Assembly (NCBI GenBank): GCA_964058805.1
Contig: CAXKVV010001660.1
Location: 1-32,156 of the forward strand
Length of the DNA stretch: 32,156 nt
Source of the DNA: Schoenoplectus triqueter
Taxonomy: Eukaryota > Streptophyta > Magnoliopsida > Poales > Cyperaceae
Direction: 5' to 3'
The notes beneath the pieces are model-generated. The model saw only the letters and a program-made list of their open reading frames with translations, was not told the DNA's origin and made no database searches. Shown piece by piece: positions 11,008 through 20,534 of this stretch (within the stretch, counting starts at the first letter, position 1; each line of letters opens with the position of its first letter). Position numbers and translations under genes: made by a program.

Positions 11008-12171
11008 TAATGGCCATATCAGGGTTTCATCCACTAGTTTTTGTTGCTTAATGTAGGAGATTTTGTGGGGACTTGTTTGCTTGGTGGTAGTTTTTGATGG
11101 GAGATATCATAGGAGTTTTTGTTTAAGATTGCAAATGAATGGATTTATTTATGATGTAATGATATAGTTGAAACAAAAATTGTAAGGGTTTTCTTTTTAG
11201 TATGTTTTTTGCGCCTTATAAAATAGCATGTGAAGGATATCCCATCAGTCTTTATGTTTTCAGAATGATTAAAATATGATGAACTTCATGTGTTCATATC
11301 CACCGTCATTTTCATCCTACATCGTTATTACATTATTGTCGAAGTATCGTTCATTTGAGAATTGAGATGAGCAAGGTACTCAAATTACGACAACTAAAAA
11401 TTAAAAAATCTCTTGGTCTCACTGATTTAAGTGAAGTACTTTCGGTTGGTATACTTTGGTTTTTACGAGAGAATGACATATTCATTTGCATCCAATTCGG
11501 TGGAAATTACAAATTACATGGTGATAACTCGAGCAGAAAGTTTCTATGCTAGTTTTACGGAGTGGCTTCTTTTTTATAAGAAAGATAGTCGAGCTTAGAT
11601 TTTATAAAAATTAATAAAAAAAAATTTATTCAGATTTTGAACCCACGACCTCTCATATAAAGGGTATTGTCTTAGGTCGTCTTTTGCCATTAGATAAAAG
11701 CCCGATTCCAACTGACGCCTATTTAACATGCTATTTCTAGTAGAAGTTTGTTACATGAATTCTTCAAAAGTTTCTTAAGGCTTCAACAATTGACGACATG
11801 TATAATTGGACAGTGAGTAGTTTGAATACGTTGATAAATTAGTTTTCATACATAAACAGATTGTAGACGTCAGGAATGACTCATTAAAACAGATTAAATT
11901 TACATCATTTTTTATGCATGCTAATAGCTAACTACAGGACCAGTTCATATCAGGTCGCCATTTTACAATATACACGATTAACTCACAAAATGTTTTTTTT
12001 TTTGTGGAAAAACAAAACACCAGTGCAACATGAATTCAAAATTAAAAAAACAAAAAGATTGTAGTTAACATAGTGCATTTTAAATATCACATCAATCCAT
12101 TAACATATTATAACAGTTTAATGTTAACTTCAAAAGATACACATGGTACAGTTGATAAAAATACTGGTTGA
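11008..12171. other. RLP24-ERH convergent intergenic region
   Basis: Holds the RLP24 3'UTR (T/G-rich to about 11210), a SINE-like segment (about 11600-11716) and AT-rich DNA that includes the ERH 3'UTR on the minus strand. The 65-codon open frame at 11355 has no recognisable features. Confidence 0.6.
11600..11716 (-). mobile_element. tRNA-related SINE-like fragment
   Basis: Read on the minus strand, there is a possible A-box-like stretch (taatggcaaaagacg, plus positions 11678-11692). About 35-45 bases on is a B-box-like ggttcaaaatc (plus 11633-11643), which fits 10 of 11 bases of the pol III B-box consensus. A T-rich tail comes next (11600-11630). This is the order seen in plant SINEs. No target duplication was found, and the A-box match is weak. 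Confidence 0.4.
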
Positions 12172-15100
12172 TCAGTAAAGTTGACCATGGTCTCTGGCAA
12201 GGCAACGAAGATGTCGGTGCAACTTCGTTTTTATCCACTGACGGTCACATGGCAGGTATGCTTGGATAGTGTAATCATACCTACAAGTTATACCAATGAT
12301 TCATTGTCAATTGATAGTTGAATTATGGATTGCACTATAGAAAACTGTGATGTACATATCAAATCGAGATCCATTAACCAGTCTAGAATCGTGGAACTAA
12401 AACAGAACATACTAGTTAGCAATTTAACTGTACAATTTGGTGATTGGATTGAACCAGTAAGGTTTGGTGGTGTATTTCTCATGCATTAATCACTGCAAGG
12501 ACTTCAACCTTAAAATTGTGAAAAGCCACACTATGTCGCTAACCTCACAGTGATATCGATTGCACTAATAACAACTAAAACCATAATTTAATGAACGGAA
12601 GATTTTAACAATTTCTATGTTGATAGACTCATAGTCATACATCACAAACCAAGAAAAAGAGAAAAAAATAAATAAATTGAATACTTCACCATTGTTCACG
12701 GTCAACACATCCTTCAATTGCTTTTGATGTTAATATCTAAAAAATGGAAATACAGTATCACTAAGTCAATTCAAATGAATACTTACACCAAAGCACTGAG
12801 ATCAGCCATGCCATCTATGAAATTGAACAGATCAGAGATGTCATAAGTTAGGTTCTGAACAGTTGGATTGACATCCCTGAGTTTCTTCTCATACATTCCA
12901 CAAAGTGCTGCCAACCAAACAAACCTCATATGAGCAAAAAAGTTGCTAATCAAGATGAGATAGATTAGGTTCTTAATTTTCTTTTTGGGATCTAGTAAGG
13001 TAAGGAGTTTTTTTATCTCAAAAAAAGAATCAAAAAAATAAATAGAGATGAGTTTTATTTTCTTCCAAGAAATTAAAAAAAAAAAGAATATATAACATAC
13101 CAATCGGAACACCAAAAATACCTGTTATTCGTTCTTATAAGGATTCTAAACTAGTACAGCAAAACATAACACAAAATACCTATATCAATCCAAATAAAGT
13201 CACTTTTTTATGTTTCTCACTCCCAACTATCCTATCTACCAATGTACTGAGCATGCTAAATACATACACCAGCTCCAACAACACTGAATTCCAAGAGTGC
13301 ATACCTTCCATGGCTTGACCGATGGAACCGTAGTCCATAAAGGTCCTTGTCATACGATTTGGTGTTGGTTGCATTAGTATAATGGTGTGCTTGTTATTAG
13401 CCTACAAAAAAACAAATTATATTTTGGTTATAACATTGTTTGAAGGAAATATATAAAATGTGGGGATCACTTGACAAAGGGTTATTTTGACAATCTTAAC
13501 AATGAATTTTCAAATAAATACTAAAAAAATCTTTTAAAAAAAAACATTATAGATATATTCTTCTACTTATAGATTAATCGTGATTCAAATTTCATGCAAT
13601 TTCATTATTGTTTGATACTTCATCAAGGACTATCAAAATTTTATACAATTTACAACAGTTATAATTTGACGGTATTTGATGGACTATCAAATGATAATGA
13701 AATTGTATGAAATTTGAATCACCATCAATCTATAAGTATAAGAACATATCCATATGATTTTTTCTATTTTTAAGTTTTTTTTTCATATTTATTTAAAAAT
13801 TCATTGTCAAGATAACCATTGTCAAGTGATCCCTTCCCGTATATAAACCAGGGTCAACTTCTTTTTGTCATATGTATTCTTGCATATAACCACCATTCAA
13901 TCAAGACAAGCGTGTAATTATACACAGAAAGAGTGCCATTTATCTTCACAACTTCAATAAAAAAAACTTAACTTTAAAAGCACATGGTACTCCAGAGAAG
14001 AGAGCCAATGGATCCTACTAATTTTTACTTATATGTCAAATAAGAAAACTATGTTAGATGAACTAAATTGTCAATTTACATATACGTCCTTCCCACAAAC
14101 TTGTTTAATGCAACAGTTTTTGAAGGTCAGAGAAGTACTAGAGTCGGCTAAAAAAATAAACAACATTTCTTGTGTTAAATAATTTCTAGACAATAGCAAT
14201 AGGAGGATCCAGCTCAAAGAGCAACGCTGTGATTTGCACATGATATGTTATAGTTAAGGTGTTCAGACCGTATGTAGAGAATGAGGTGTAAAAGATGTGT
14301 ATGAGGGTGTTTGAAAGGGTGTGCACAAGAGCTATTATGATCTATAGATTCTGTGTGTGTGAGAATTATGATTTCCTCTCAAATCCTTAACAGAGTCTTA
14401 TATAGGAGAGGAGTCATAGAGAGCATGATCTCAAGTGCGTATGATCGTGGTCAGTTACTCATAACTGCTGCACGTGACCGTATCTGGTTACTTGTAACCG
14501 CTGAGCATGATTGTGTGCGGTTATGAGAACGGTTACACGCAAAATGAGTATCGAGTAATTCTCGTGAATGTCCAGCTCGAGAACTATTCGAGATGAGTGG
14601 GAGGTAGACCCTATAAGGCTTAGGGAATTAACGTGTTAGAGCTAAATATTCGGACCAAAGTTAATTGAGCCTTAAAAAACACAGCCCTATCAGCACATAT
14701 AAGATTTTATTGCATGGACTCAAAAATATAAGAACAAAAAATATCACCAATTTATTCGAAGATACTTTAAAGGTTATTGCAAAGTACGATTTTGAGAGGA
14801 AAAATTATTATGAGATGGATCTCCCAATTTACATGAAGATACATCATACTCTTGACAAAATTGTTGAAATGGAGTTTCAGAACGGAGAAAGTGAGATAAT
14901 TCAAAAGGATTAAATTACAAAAAAAACAATTGGGGATTAAAAGTTTCTACATTTATTTCTTCCAATCTATTCCACACTTGTACCCAGAACCGGAAATATT
15001 CTAATTACACATCTGTTTGATATTTTGGTAGACTACATAAGAAACAAAAATCAGTAAAGAATGATATGTTATTAGTCTACAAATTTCACTGCACACTCAT

Positions 15101-15356
15101 GTCAAATAACTGCTCAAAACTTTTATGGACGCGAGAATAGAAATTAAAAACTTATTAAACCAAGAGGAATTAACCTGATCAAAGATAATGGACGAATTAA
15201 AAAAAGAATCAAATGAAATTATGAAATAAACGGAATATAGACTAACAATTGGTTCAAAAGCAACGATCAAACGAAAACGAAGCCAGTACACGATTAGAAG
15301 CATAGCTCGTGGGAGGTACGCAAGAGAGAGAGAGAAGGGGGGGGGGTTCTCACCAT
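12172..15356 (-). CDS. ERH: Enhancer of rudimentary homolog (ERH)
   Basis: Role (family knowledge): ERH is a small, highly conserved nuclear dimer that partners with RNA-processing factors; its plant role is poorly defined. Coding exons on the minus strand: 15356-15354 (the ATG alone, followed directly by donor GTGAGA), 13401-13305, 12907-12787 and 12280-12172. Splice phases fit at every junction and give 330 bases, 109 aa, the size expected in plants. Conserved blocks: HTIILMQPTPNR, RTFMDYGSIGQAME, LCGMYEKKL, NPTVQNLTYDISDLFNFID, ADLSALVYDYTIQAYLP and DRQWIK. The C-terminus (RCLARDHGQLY, then TGA at 12174-12172) seems a few residues different from the usual short ending. Introns are 1952, 397 and 506 bp, and the first holds a MITE and an LTR-like segment. 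The start is chosen because ATG|GCT restores the MANN..HTIILMQ N-terminus of plant ERH. The upstream half was otherwise hidden by the split start codon. Confidence 0.92.
13458..13839. mobile_element. Foldback MITE in ERH intron 1
   Basis: The two halves are near-complete inverted repeats around a centre near 13645. The left arm begins gggatcacttgacaa, and the reverse of the right arm begins with the same words. The arms also share gattcaaatttcatgcaatttc-type sequence next to the centre. The element is flanked by the direct repeat TATATAAA at 13450-13457 and 13840-13847, a plausible 8-bp target-site duplication. An 8-bp duplication would suit an hAT- or Mutator-type origin. Confidence 0.75.
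14190..14650 (-). mobile_element. Possible LTR-like promoter segment in ERH intron 1
   Basis: On the minus strand this stretch is less AT-rich than its surroundings. It has repeated taaccg/ggttac-type words, then a TATA motif (tcctatataagactctg, plus about 14395-14411), then a CA-rich leader. That layout resembles an LTR U3-R region. I found no paired LTR, primer-binding site or target duplication, so this is only a suggestion. Confidence 0.3.
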
Positions 15357-15440
15357 GATTTTCTCCGAGGGAGGGAGAGGAGAATCTCCAGGTAGTCACT
15401 GCTTTACTAGGGTTTAGGTTAGTGTACAGAGGAAAAAGGA
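15324..15440 (-). promoter_or_regulatory. ERH 5'UTR, split-start exon and poly(C)/(CT)n tract
   Basis: The minus-strand leader upstream of the ATG is CT-rich and carries a telo-box (ctaaaccctag, plus 15407-15417). Just after the donor, at plus 15324-15347, the intron begins with about ten C followed by a (CT)n run. Telo-boxes are known in promoters and leaders of plant translation- and growth-related genes. Confidence 0.6.
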
Positions 15441-16707
15441 GAGCAACTTTCAAAGAGGATTTCTATCCATAACCCTGAAAATTCTGAAATTTGTTACCAA
15501 CTACCAAAGCTTTGATCACTGAAAGTTGGATTTGACTGTTTGTTAGCTGCCCTGGTACCACTGCAAATTAGTTCCAACGAGGCACCGAGTAATGCAACGG
15601 ATACTTAACACATGAATTTGTGCCATATTAATATTTTCGAATTAGTTATACTCATGCTTGGATAATTCACTTGTGCAAATATGTGAGGAAAGAATTTGAT
15701 AATTATGAGTGGGATTAACGTGTGAGGAAAGAAGAGGGGCGTGATCGTCTTGAATTGATTAATTTAAATTGAAGAACAAATATCACAAATGGGAGTTCAA
15801 GGAATATTTTTACTCAAATTGTTCACTTTATGTGAATTATTGATCATAGCTAATTCTAATTACTACATGCATTCAATCTACAAAAAGGACAGATCAAAAT
15901 GGTTCTGGCACAATTAGTAAATAAGGAGCCACTTGGCACCTACTTAGTGTGAATTTTGCTTTTACTAATTGAAATTTAGTAGGCATCTCAGCTACTACTA
16001 CAAAAAAAAAAGAAAAAAAAAAGAACGCAACTAATAAGCTTCCAGTTTAAAATTTTCTGACAAAATAACTACCTAACAACTAAACTTTCAAATACTCCAT
16101 ACTTGTATATAATTTATCACGCGCCTCAAATGTCACGTGTTATATCATTTCACATAATGTATCTTCTTTCAATTAAAAGTGGTATATTTTATTGTGTTAT
16201 CTAAAATTATCTAGACACATTATTTAATACGACACGGTATGACATATCATGTAATAACATGAAATCATAATTTTTTGTTAATTTATTTACATCTAAATAT
16301 AAATATAAAATACATCATTTACCATAATTTTTAGATAAATATAAATATAAAATACATTCTTTACCATAAAATTTTTTCTAACATTTTGTTCAATGTAATG
16401 TATGTTTTACAATTTTTTTCGCAACTATTTAATTTTTTAATGAAGAAAAGTAATATCCTAAAAAATTGTGACTAAACATGATAGTATATGGTGTGCCGTT
16501 CGCATGCCACATCATGGATTAAACATATCATGGTATGACACGATGTATCTAACTCTAACGTGTCTTACACATGTTGTGTCATAGATACTTGTATTCCCTC
16601 TATCTTTTTTTTGGTACATCACATTACGTCATGTTATGACATATCATGTGATCAAGACGCATCATATTTTCCTTTGCAATGAAATATTATGTGATCAAGA
16701 TACATCA
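15441..16707. other. AT-rich region upstream of ERH with short repeats
   Basis: No gene. A two-copy 42-bp repeat (taaatataaatataaaatacat...taccata) lies at 16291-16371. From about 16220 to 16706 the words atcatg, gacatatcatg and aagacgcatcat recur many times. The last copy runs directly into the (TA)n tract that starts the foldback chain. Confidence 0.6.
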
Positions 16708-16730
16708 TATATATATATATATATATAAAA

Positions 16731-17115
16731 AGTAAAGATACTGTGAGGTTAACTCAAAAAATACATCAAATTATCTTCAAATTTTAATTTATCATACTCA
16801 TTAAATTCTTTATATGAAAGTCTTGTGGGATGAAAATTTTTGGAGTGTTTTGAGCTTTTTAAGTCATCATTTTTATTTTTTTTAAAATGATGTTCAAGTA
16901 TTAAATATATTATTATTATTTTTAGAGCTGATTTTCAAAAATTAAAAACCATGACATAAAAAACTCAAAACAATCTAAAATTTTTACATTCCACAAGATT
17001 TTCATATAAAGAATTTAATGAGTATGATAAATTAAAATTTAGAAATAATTTGGTATGCTTTTTGAATTAAGCTCACGGAAGGCCTCCGTGAGCTTAAGCT
17101 CACAATATCTTTACT
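16731..17115. mobile_element. Foldback element A (family 1)
   Basis: Starts agtaaagatactgtg and ends with its near reverse complement cacaatatctttact. The arms match for well over 100 bases (tttatatgaaa, cttgtgg, gttttgagctttttaagtcat). The right arm carries the palindrome ctcacggaaggcctccgtgag (17083-17102), which the left arm has lost. (TA)n tracts lie on both sides. Confidence 0.85.
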
Positions 17116-17126
17116 ATATATATATA

Positions 17127-17414
17127 AGGAAGGATAAAATACAACGCGTTGATTCTTGTAGAAAATTAAATTTTATATTTTTTTTGCTTTTTTTAGGTCA
17201 AGAGAAAATTGCTTAATTTAAGAATTTTAGATTGTCCAATAGTGATGATTTTCTTTCTACTAAAAAAATTTAAAAAAAATTCAAAAAATATAAAATTTGA
17301 TTTTCTATAAGAATTTGATATGGAGAATAAATTGAACATCATTTTTAACTTAAATTTTGAGATTTTAACGCAGTGCACAAGTGCATTCATGCAACGTATT
17401 ATATTTTAGTCTTC

Positions 17415-17415
<1 letters not shown>
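17127..17415. mobile_element. Foldback element E (family 3, unequal arms)
   Basis: The ends aggaaggataaaata and tattttagtcttcct are inverted relative to each other. Inside, tagaaaat.aaattttatatttttt occurs in both arms in opposite orientation. The right arm is longer by a segment around 17320-17390. The left neighbour is the (TA)n tract of element A; to the right are (CT)n and a long (TA)n/(TG)n mix. Confidence 0.6.
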
Positions 17416-17446
<31 letters not shown>

Positions 17447-17487
17447 GTATATGTATATATATATATGTATATATATATAGAGAGAGA

Positions 17488-17880
17488 GAGTTATGCTACG
17501 GTTAGTCGTGAAGTACAAAACGTTTTTGTATTTCATGTCTTATCTCTCATTTCTAAATTTAAAATACCGATCCGACCATTAAAAGTGTTCTCCATATTAA
17601 AATATATTTGGAAACCAAATTTTATATTTTTCAAAATTTTATTTCTATATTTTTGAGGATTAGAAAATCGTTCTTATTAAAAATCATACACTCAATGCAT
17701 TTTCATCCTCTAAAAAAAACAGAATTTTTTTTTCTAAAAAATATAAAATTTGGTCTCCAAGCATATTTCAATATGGAGAATATTTTTAACTATCGGATTA
17801 ATGTTTTGAATTCAGAAATGGAAGATACGACGTGAAGTACAAAAATGGTTTGAATTTCACGACTAACCGTAGCATAACTC
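17488..17880. mobile_element. Foldback element B (family 2, GA-bordered)
   Basis: Begins gagttatgctacggttagtcgtgaa and ends with the reverse complement. The match extends inward through ttctccatatt.aaatat, ccaaattttatattttt and gaggat. The tracts outside are (TA)n(GA)n on the left and (CT)n(TA)n on the right, so the microsatellite border is itself inverted. Confidence 0.85.
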
Positions 17881-17918
17881 TCTCTCTCTCGCTATATATA
17901 TATATATATATATATATG

Positions 17919-18286
17919 AGTAATGATACCGTGACCTTAATCTCGCGGAGACCTTTCGTGAGCTTAACTCAAAATATATATTAAATCATCTTAAATTTTT
18001 AATTTATCATTCTCATTAAATTATTTATATGAAAATCTCGTGGGATGCAAAAATTTGGAGTGTTTTGAGGTTTTAAGTCATAATTATTTAATGTTTGAAC
18101 ATCATTTTTAAAAATGAAAAACGGTAACTTAAAAAGCTCAAAGCACTCAAAATTTTTGCATCCCACAAGATTTTCATATATAGAATTTAATGAGCATGAT
18201 AAATTAAAATTTGAAAATAATTTGATATATTTTTTGAGTTAAACTCACGAAAGGCCTCCGTGAGCTAAAGCTCATGGTATCGTTAC

Positions 18287-18287
<1 letters not shown>
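17919..18287. mobile_element. Foldback element C (family 1)
   Basis: The same family as element A: ends agtaatgataccgtga and tcatggtatcgttact, a ctc.cg..ggcct..cgtgag palindrome in both arms, and shared words atttatcat.ctcattaaatt, ttatatgaaaatct, gtgggatgcaaaaattt. It is flanked by (TA)n on both sides. Confidence 0.85.
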
Positions 18288-18331
<44 letters not shown>

Positions 18332-18336
18332 GGGTA

Positions 18337-18734
18337 GACTATTGTGAAAACGTTTGCATTTCAGCCGATATGCAAAACGAATAAAAACTATATTTTAAAA
18401 TCTCAAAAATTTTAATTTATGGTTTCTATTAAATTCTTCATATGAAAACCTTGTGAGATACACAAATTTAGAATGTTTTGAGATTTTTAAACCACTCTTT
18501 TGAATTAAAAAAAATAGCTCTAAAAATAATAATAAATATTCAATGTTTGTGTTGTTTTTTCAAAAATTCAAAAGAGTGACTTAAAAAACTCAAAACACTC
18601 CAAATTTTTGTATCCTATAAGGTTTTTATATGAAAAATTTAATAAAAATCATAAATTAAAATATTTAAGATTTTAAAATATAGTTTTTGATCCATTTGCA
18701 TATCGGCTGAAATACAAACGTTTTCACAATAGTC
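18337..18734. mobile_element. Foldback element D (GA-bordered, distant relative of family 1)
   Basis: Ends gactattgtgaaaacgtttg and its reverse complement. The arms share atttcagccgatatgcaaa, tttgatcc/ggatcaaa-like words and a cttgtgagata/tatcctataagg pair. The interior resembles families A and C (attaaattcttcatatgaaaa). It is bordered by (GA)n on the left and (CT)n on the right, then (TA)n. Confidence 0.85.
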
Positions 18735-18752
18735 TCTCTCTATATATATATA

Positions 18753-20270
18753 TTTGTAATGACATATATCATGTTATTAAGACACATCATTTTTCTTTTG
18801 CAAAATACATTGCAGAAAGTCATATAATACTATAATGTAAACCTGTTTTAACTGAAATAAACACTTATCGATTTCAATTTGAAACAATCATATGACAACT
18901 ATTTTAAAATTTTCAATTCATTTTCGAACCTCCAAATTGCACGTTCGCATAAAAAATCTATAAATCTAAGTGTAAACTAGATGTCTTGAAGTTTCAAAAA
19001 TATGATGTTTAAAATATCCTAATATGGATATGTTCCAATTCACTTAATAATAATGGTTCATTTGTTGAGGTTGGTACTGTTGAAAGTTCAGTGATGGATA
19101 TTATGGTGTGTTTCAAGTGACATGATAATACATGTTCATTTGTTGAGATTGGTACTGTTGAAAAATTTATGGTGTGTTACAATTTGATTGGTTCATAATA
19201 CCTGATAAATTATTCAAACGATATATTCATATGGACAAAAACATAATTTTCGGAGGGTTGTGAATAACAGATACCCATCATATCGATGTATATAGAACCA
19301 ATAATATAAACGCCAATCGAAATCATCTTGTCAAGCATAGAAATAATTATTTAATTTAATTTTATCATTTTTTAGTAAAATAGAAATATAATAAAAAAAT
19401 CCTATAAGTCGTTAATGGGTAGTAGATCTAAGTATGCGGCCGAAGTCCCAAGGCTGCAAATCTAGTATTCGGCTTATGTCCTAAGGCTACATACCTGGTA
19501 TGTGATTCTTCTATTTTTAAAACTTTTTACATTGTTTCTTTTTTTTTTTATAATTTTGATTTTTTTATCAATACTTTTATACTATATTATCAAGAGTGTC
19601 TGTATTGAAGATGTCCATTAATGTTATCAGATAATGTGTAATGATCGAAATACCTATAGTCAATTTATGATTGAGATTAATTAATCTTATAAAAGCAACA
19701 ATTTAGATTTTAGTAAAACTCATTTTTAGTCTCATTTTAGAGAAGTGACGATTCAGATTTTAATCAATTGATTTAGACATAAATTATATTTGAGTAAAAT
19801 ATATTATTTATTTATAATAAAATTATTACTAGATGCAAATATTTTAAAATTAAGAGAGTTCGCACACCGGATAAGTTCACTAGTATTAGTTAAAGAGATG
19901 AAAAATATCGATAATTTAAAAATAATAATAAAAGACAAAAATAGTTTAAAAATAAGATTTATAAGAAATAAATATATTCCGATTATCCTTACTATGATTC
20001 TTATTTTATATCATATATTTTGGACTATTCTATTCATTTGATTTATAAAATATAAATTGAATTAAAAAAATAAAAACTAAATTAGATAAAATAAATAAAA
20101 AAAATATTCGGGTTGAATTCCAGTTGAACCAATCCATTTTGACACGGCTGCCCCTAACTATCTGGAATAAATATGAAAATATCCCGAAATAAAATACTAC
20201 CGGAAAGGAAAGAGCAAACATCGACGACCTATTTCTGTCATTTCACGCCGTCCTAACCTTGTCCGACCCC
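18753..20270. other. AT-rich intergenic region with two small tandem duplications
   Basis: No gene. A 78-bp two-copy duplication has gttcatttgttgag at 19056 and 19134, each copy followed by ttggtactgttgaaa and tatggtgtgtt. A 33-bp pair lies at 19433-19498. The 83-codon open frame at 19790 is AT-driven and unlike any family I know. Confidence 0.6.
19433..19498 (+). repeat. 33-bp tandem pair, GC-rich for its surroundings
   Basis: The two units agtatgcggccgaagtcccaaggctg... and agtattcggcttatgtcctaaggcta... align without gaps over 33 bases with about ten differences. Base composition differs sharply from the AT-rich flanks. It may be a fragment of an LTR with internal subrepeats. Confidence 0.65.
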
Positions 20271-20534
20271 TCGTAGGGTTTACACCGCGCTTTTCTCTCC
20301 AAGCCGACTCAGCTGAAATCCCCAAACCGCCCTTACCAAAGCCCTGAGAGATAAAAGGCCTCTCTCCTCTCCTCATCTTTCGTTCTTTTTCTTCTTCCTC
20401 CCCTTGCCCCTCCGCAAAATTAAACGCAGAGATAACACAAGAGAGAGAGAGACTTATCCTCTGCTAACTAGGTTTTAATTCGTTCTCTCTTCTTCGACGA
20501 CAATTTCGTTAGATCCGACGGCTGTGATTGATCT
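20271..20534 (+). promoter_or_regulatory. eIF(iso)4G promoter and 5'UTR
   Basis: A telo-box in reverse orientation (tagggttta, 20274-20282) lies about 75 bases upstream of a weak TATA-like ataaaag (20351-20357). A CT-rich leader follows, with (GA)n at about 20441-20451. This arrangement is typical of plant translation-apparatus genes. The transcription start is not known. Confidence 0.6.

Larger units (their letters stand above)
16708..18752. mobile_element. Chain of five foldback elements joined by microsatellites (Micron-like)
   Basis: Five inverted-repeat elements of about 290-400 bp lie end to end, and only (TA)n, (GA)n or (CT)n tracts separate them. Every junction is a microsatellite. 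This resembles the rice Micron MITEs, which are flanked by (TA)n. The five members are listed separately. The outer flanks (16636-16706 and 18770-18812) are similar to each other, so the chain seems to sit inside an older repeated sequence. Confidence 0.8.

Noticed and set aside
11630..11700. A tRNA gene
   Set aside because: There are A/B-box-like words, but no cloverleaf, anticodon arm or acceptor stem can be formed; SINE-like is the better reading.
12783..13374. Two separate small minus-strand proteins (110 and 64 codons)
   Set aside because: They are ERH exons 3 and 2 with intron sequence attached, not independent genes.
14665..14913. 82-codon plus-strand open frame
   Set aside because: It lies inside ERH intron 1, has no family features I recognise and no supporting promoter or splice context. 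It may be a remnant, but I cannot name it.
17381..17656. Open frame with IYIYIYVYVY run
   Set aside because: It is translated (TA)n microsatellite at a foldback junction.
16708..18752. CRISPR-like or centromeric satellite array
   Set aside because: The units are different foldback families of 290-400 bp separated by simple repeats, not regular repeats with unique spacers or a uniform satellite.
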